Below the pieces are notes generated by a model. It saw only the letters and a program-made list of their open reading frames with translations. It did no database searches and was not told the origin of the DNA. DNA of 64,000 bases from Megaustenia siamemsis (Eukaryota > Mollusca > Gastropoda > Stylommatophora > Ariophantidae), in contig JAVIAB010000139.1 of NCBI GenBank assembly GCA_032433765.1, forward strand, positions 42,613,946-42,677,945, given 5' to 3'. Below, piece by piece: positions 35,301 through 38,300 of the stretch (positions are counted from its first letter, which is position 1; each line of letters begins with the position of its first letter). A program made the position numbers and the translations under genes.

Positions 35301-38300
35301 AAGTCACCCTACTTTTCCAGAAAACTCCTGTACCCTTTTTAAGACTTGGTGAATCTAGAGACTATTGATGTAGAACAAACCCAACCTCTTACCCTTAACA
35401 GTTCACAATACCATATAGACAATTACAAAGAAATGCTTTAAAACAAAAACAATATTATTGTGTTGTTCTCTCATTCTCAGACCTTTCATTGTATGACACC
35501 AAGGAAACTTGCCATTAGAAAAATGGACCCAAGCTGTACTGTAGGATTCTACATAAAAAATTCAGATGATTTTAAACATTTCATACAAGAAGTTACAGAG
35601 GTAGATACACATTTATACTTTTCAGAATTTTACTCAAGTAGAGTTGACTCTCCCGTGTGTTACCGGGACCTCATTATGTGGGAAGTAAAGAATAGTAACA
35701 CTGTGACCTTTCAGGCATGTCGTAAGAGGCGACTAAGGAGGTTGATCGATGGCTTGACAAGCTGTCATTGTAAAAAGCATTGTTATGGAAACAGAACCAT
35801 AGATTTTAGAAGCAGTGATCTCTGCAATATGGGCCACTTTGGCACGCAAGGTTTCTGTTTTTGAGATTGTAGTTCTGCCCTATGTGCCGTCTTCGGCTCG
35901 AAAGGACAATAGATAGATAGATAGATAGATAGATAGAGTTGACTATGTAGAAAATAGTTTCATCATTTATAATAGTCATATGTAGAGCAATGTTTTAAAA
36001 ATGCTATAAAGAAGATGATTCTAACTTGTGGTACATTTTTTATTGTTTGCTTGAGATGTATGTTGTTATAAGTACATGCGGTAGTGTCTTAAATGAAACT
36101 CATACAATGATTTTCTTTTGCAAGACTGCTTGAGTGGAGTTTAATGCTATACAATCAGCTTGAAGCCATTAGCTCTTAGACTCTCCTAGTGAATGGTGCA
36201 TTACTCTCAGAAGATGAGAGTTGGACCTCTAATGTGACAGGCTGTAAAAAAAAATGATCTTATGACACTTAGTACCAATGCTGGTGTATGTGGGGGGGGG
36301 CCCTCATGATAGAACCAGAGAGATAAGGGCCGCTTGGTCAAAGTAGTCGCCATATTGTGTGAGACTTAGGATTTTTATTTCACCTCTGATAGAAAAAAAT
36401 TCTTTCTGCCTACCGTGGGCTTCGAACACTACACTGGCTTATCAGTCAGTGCAACAGTGGTTTTAACCGCACGGTCATGCACACCTCCAGACAGGATGTG
36501 CTATCTTGATTTATTGGATCCTGTGGATAAGTTGGAGCCTGTCTACAAGATCAGTTAGTGCAGTGCTAGCTAGCTCTTCTATGTCAGCTTTGGAGAACAC
36601 AGCAATACTCTTATTAGTTAGAACAGTGCTAGCTAACTCTTCTATATCAGCTTTGGAGAGCACAGCAATACTCTTATCAGTTAGTGCAGTTCTAGCTAGC
36701 TCTTTTATATCAGCTTTGGAGAACACAGCAATATCGTCTCCATTAGTCAGATTGCTGTTCTATGAAACCCTGCGGAGTGGCTCCACTAATTCCACTTAGG
36801 TTAGTCCCTTAAATATGCTTACCAATCTAACCAAGTAATTAGAGATTAAAAAGGGAGGGGAAATTATTTAAATATTTCATACTGAAGTTGGATGTTTCAG
36901 GCTAGAAGACACAAATACTTACTGTGAACCACTACACAACATGACTTTCTACTGTTTCTCACTATTTTCAAAGTTTATGGGGCTAAATAACAATCATCAT
37001 GGCAGATGTCAACATTCTATCTATCTATTGGCCTTTTGCTTGAAGAACAGGCTGGGTTTAGAAAAGGGAGAAGCTGCCTTGACCAAATTTTTACTCTACG
37101 ACTTATATTAGGGGAACACATTGAAAAGCAAAAACCTTTTGTACTTAACTTCATCGACTTCAAAAAAGCATTTGACAGTATTCATCGAGATTCTTTGTGG
37201 AAAATTCTGAAGCAATATGGCTTACCATAAAAAATCATAAATATTATTAAAGACATGTATGATGGTTACACAGGTGCAGTTCGAAGAGAAGAAGGACTGA
37301 GCTAATGTTTCCCAGTAGAAACTTGGGTTAAACAAGGATGTATTTTATTGCCCTTATTATTTGGAGTTGTTATGGACTTCATAATGAAGCACTGGTAATA
37401 AAGGCATCGAATGGATTCAAGGAGACCATTTGGAGGACCTCGACTGCTGATGACATAGTTCTCATCAGCAGTCAGATAAAAACAATGCAGGAAAACACAA
37501 ATGAACTATCATCAATAGCCAGCAAAATCGGGCTTGAGATCAATCATGAAAAGACTAAAGTCATGAAAAGCTTAATTCCAACAGACGACAAAATATACAT
37601 GGAAAACAAACCAGTGGAAGAGATTGATCACTTTATCTATCTTGGAAGTCACATTAATCGAGAAGGGGATACAAGCAAAGAAATTAGAATCAGAATAGCT
37701 AAAGCAGCAATATCTTTCAGAAACCTTGAAAAGTTGTGGAAATCAAAACTCATCAGCACAAACACAAAACTTAGACTATTCAAATCAAATGTACTATCAA
37801 CCCTTATGTATGCGTGTGAAAGCTGGAAAACAACAAGAGATATAGAAACAAAGTTGACTACATTCGAAAATAAATGCCTATAGAAAATACTTGGTATAGC
37901 GTGGAACGAATTCAAAACAAAGGAGGAAATTAGAGAAATCGCCAATCAACCACTAATATCTTCAGTAATAAAGAAAAGACGATGGTCATATGTTGGACAT
38001 GTGATGAGAAGAGATAATAACCGAATAGCTAAGCAAGCCCTCATGTGGGAAACAACAGGTAAGAGAAAAAGAGGAAGACCCAGAGAGACACTGAGAAGAA
38101 CATTGATGAGAGAAGCAAGAGCAGCAGGAATCGGCTCCCTCAATGAGATAGAGCTGCTTCCACAAAACAGAGACAAATGGCGAGATTTGATAAAATATCT
38201 TTAAAAGAATTAAAAACTGCTAGAACAAAAATTCAGATAAGAGAAGGAGTATCTTGGTTTACGCCCTATGGGCCGGCTACGGCTCGAAAGGTCAATAGAT

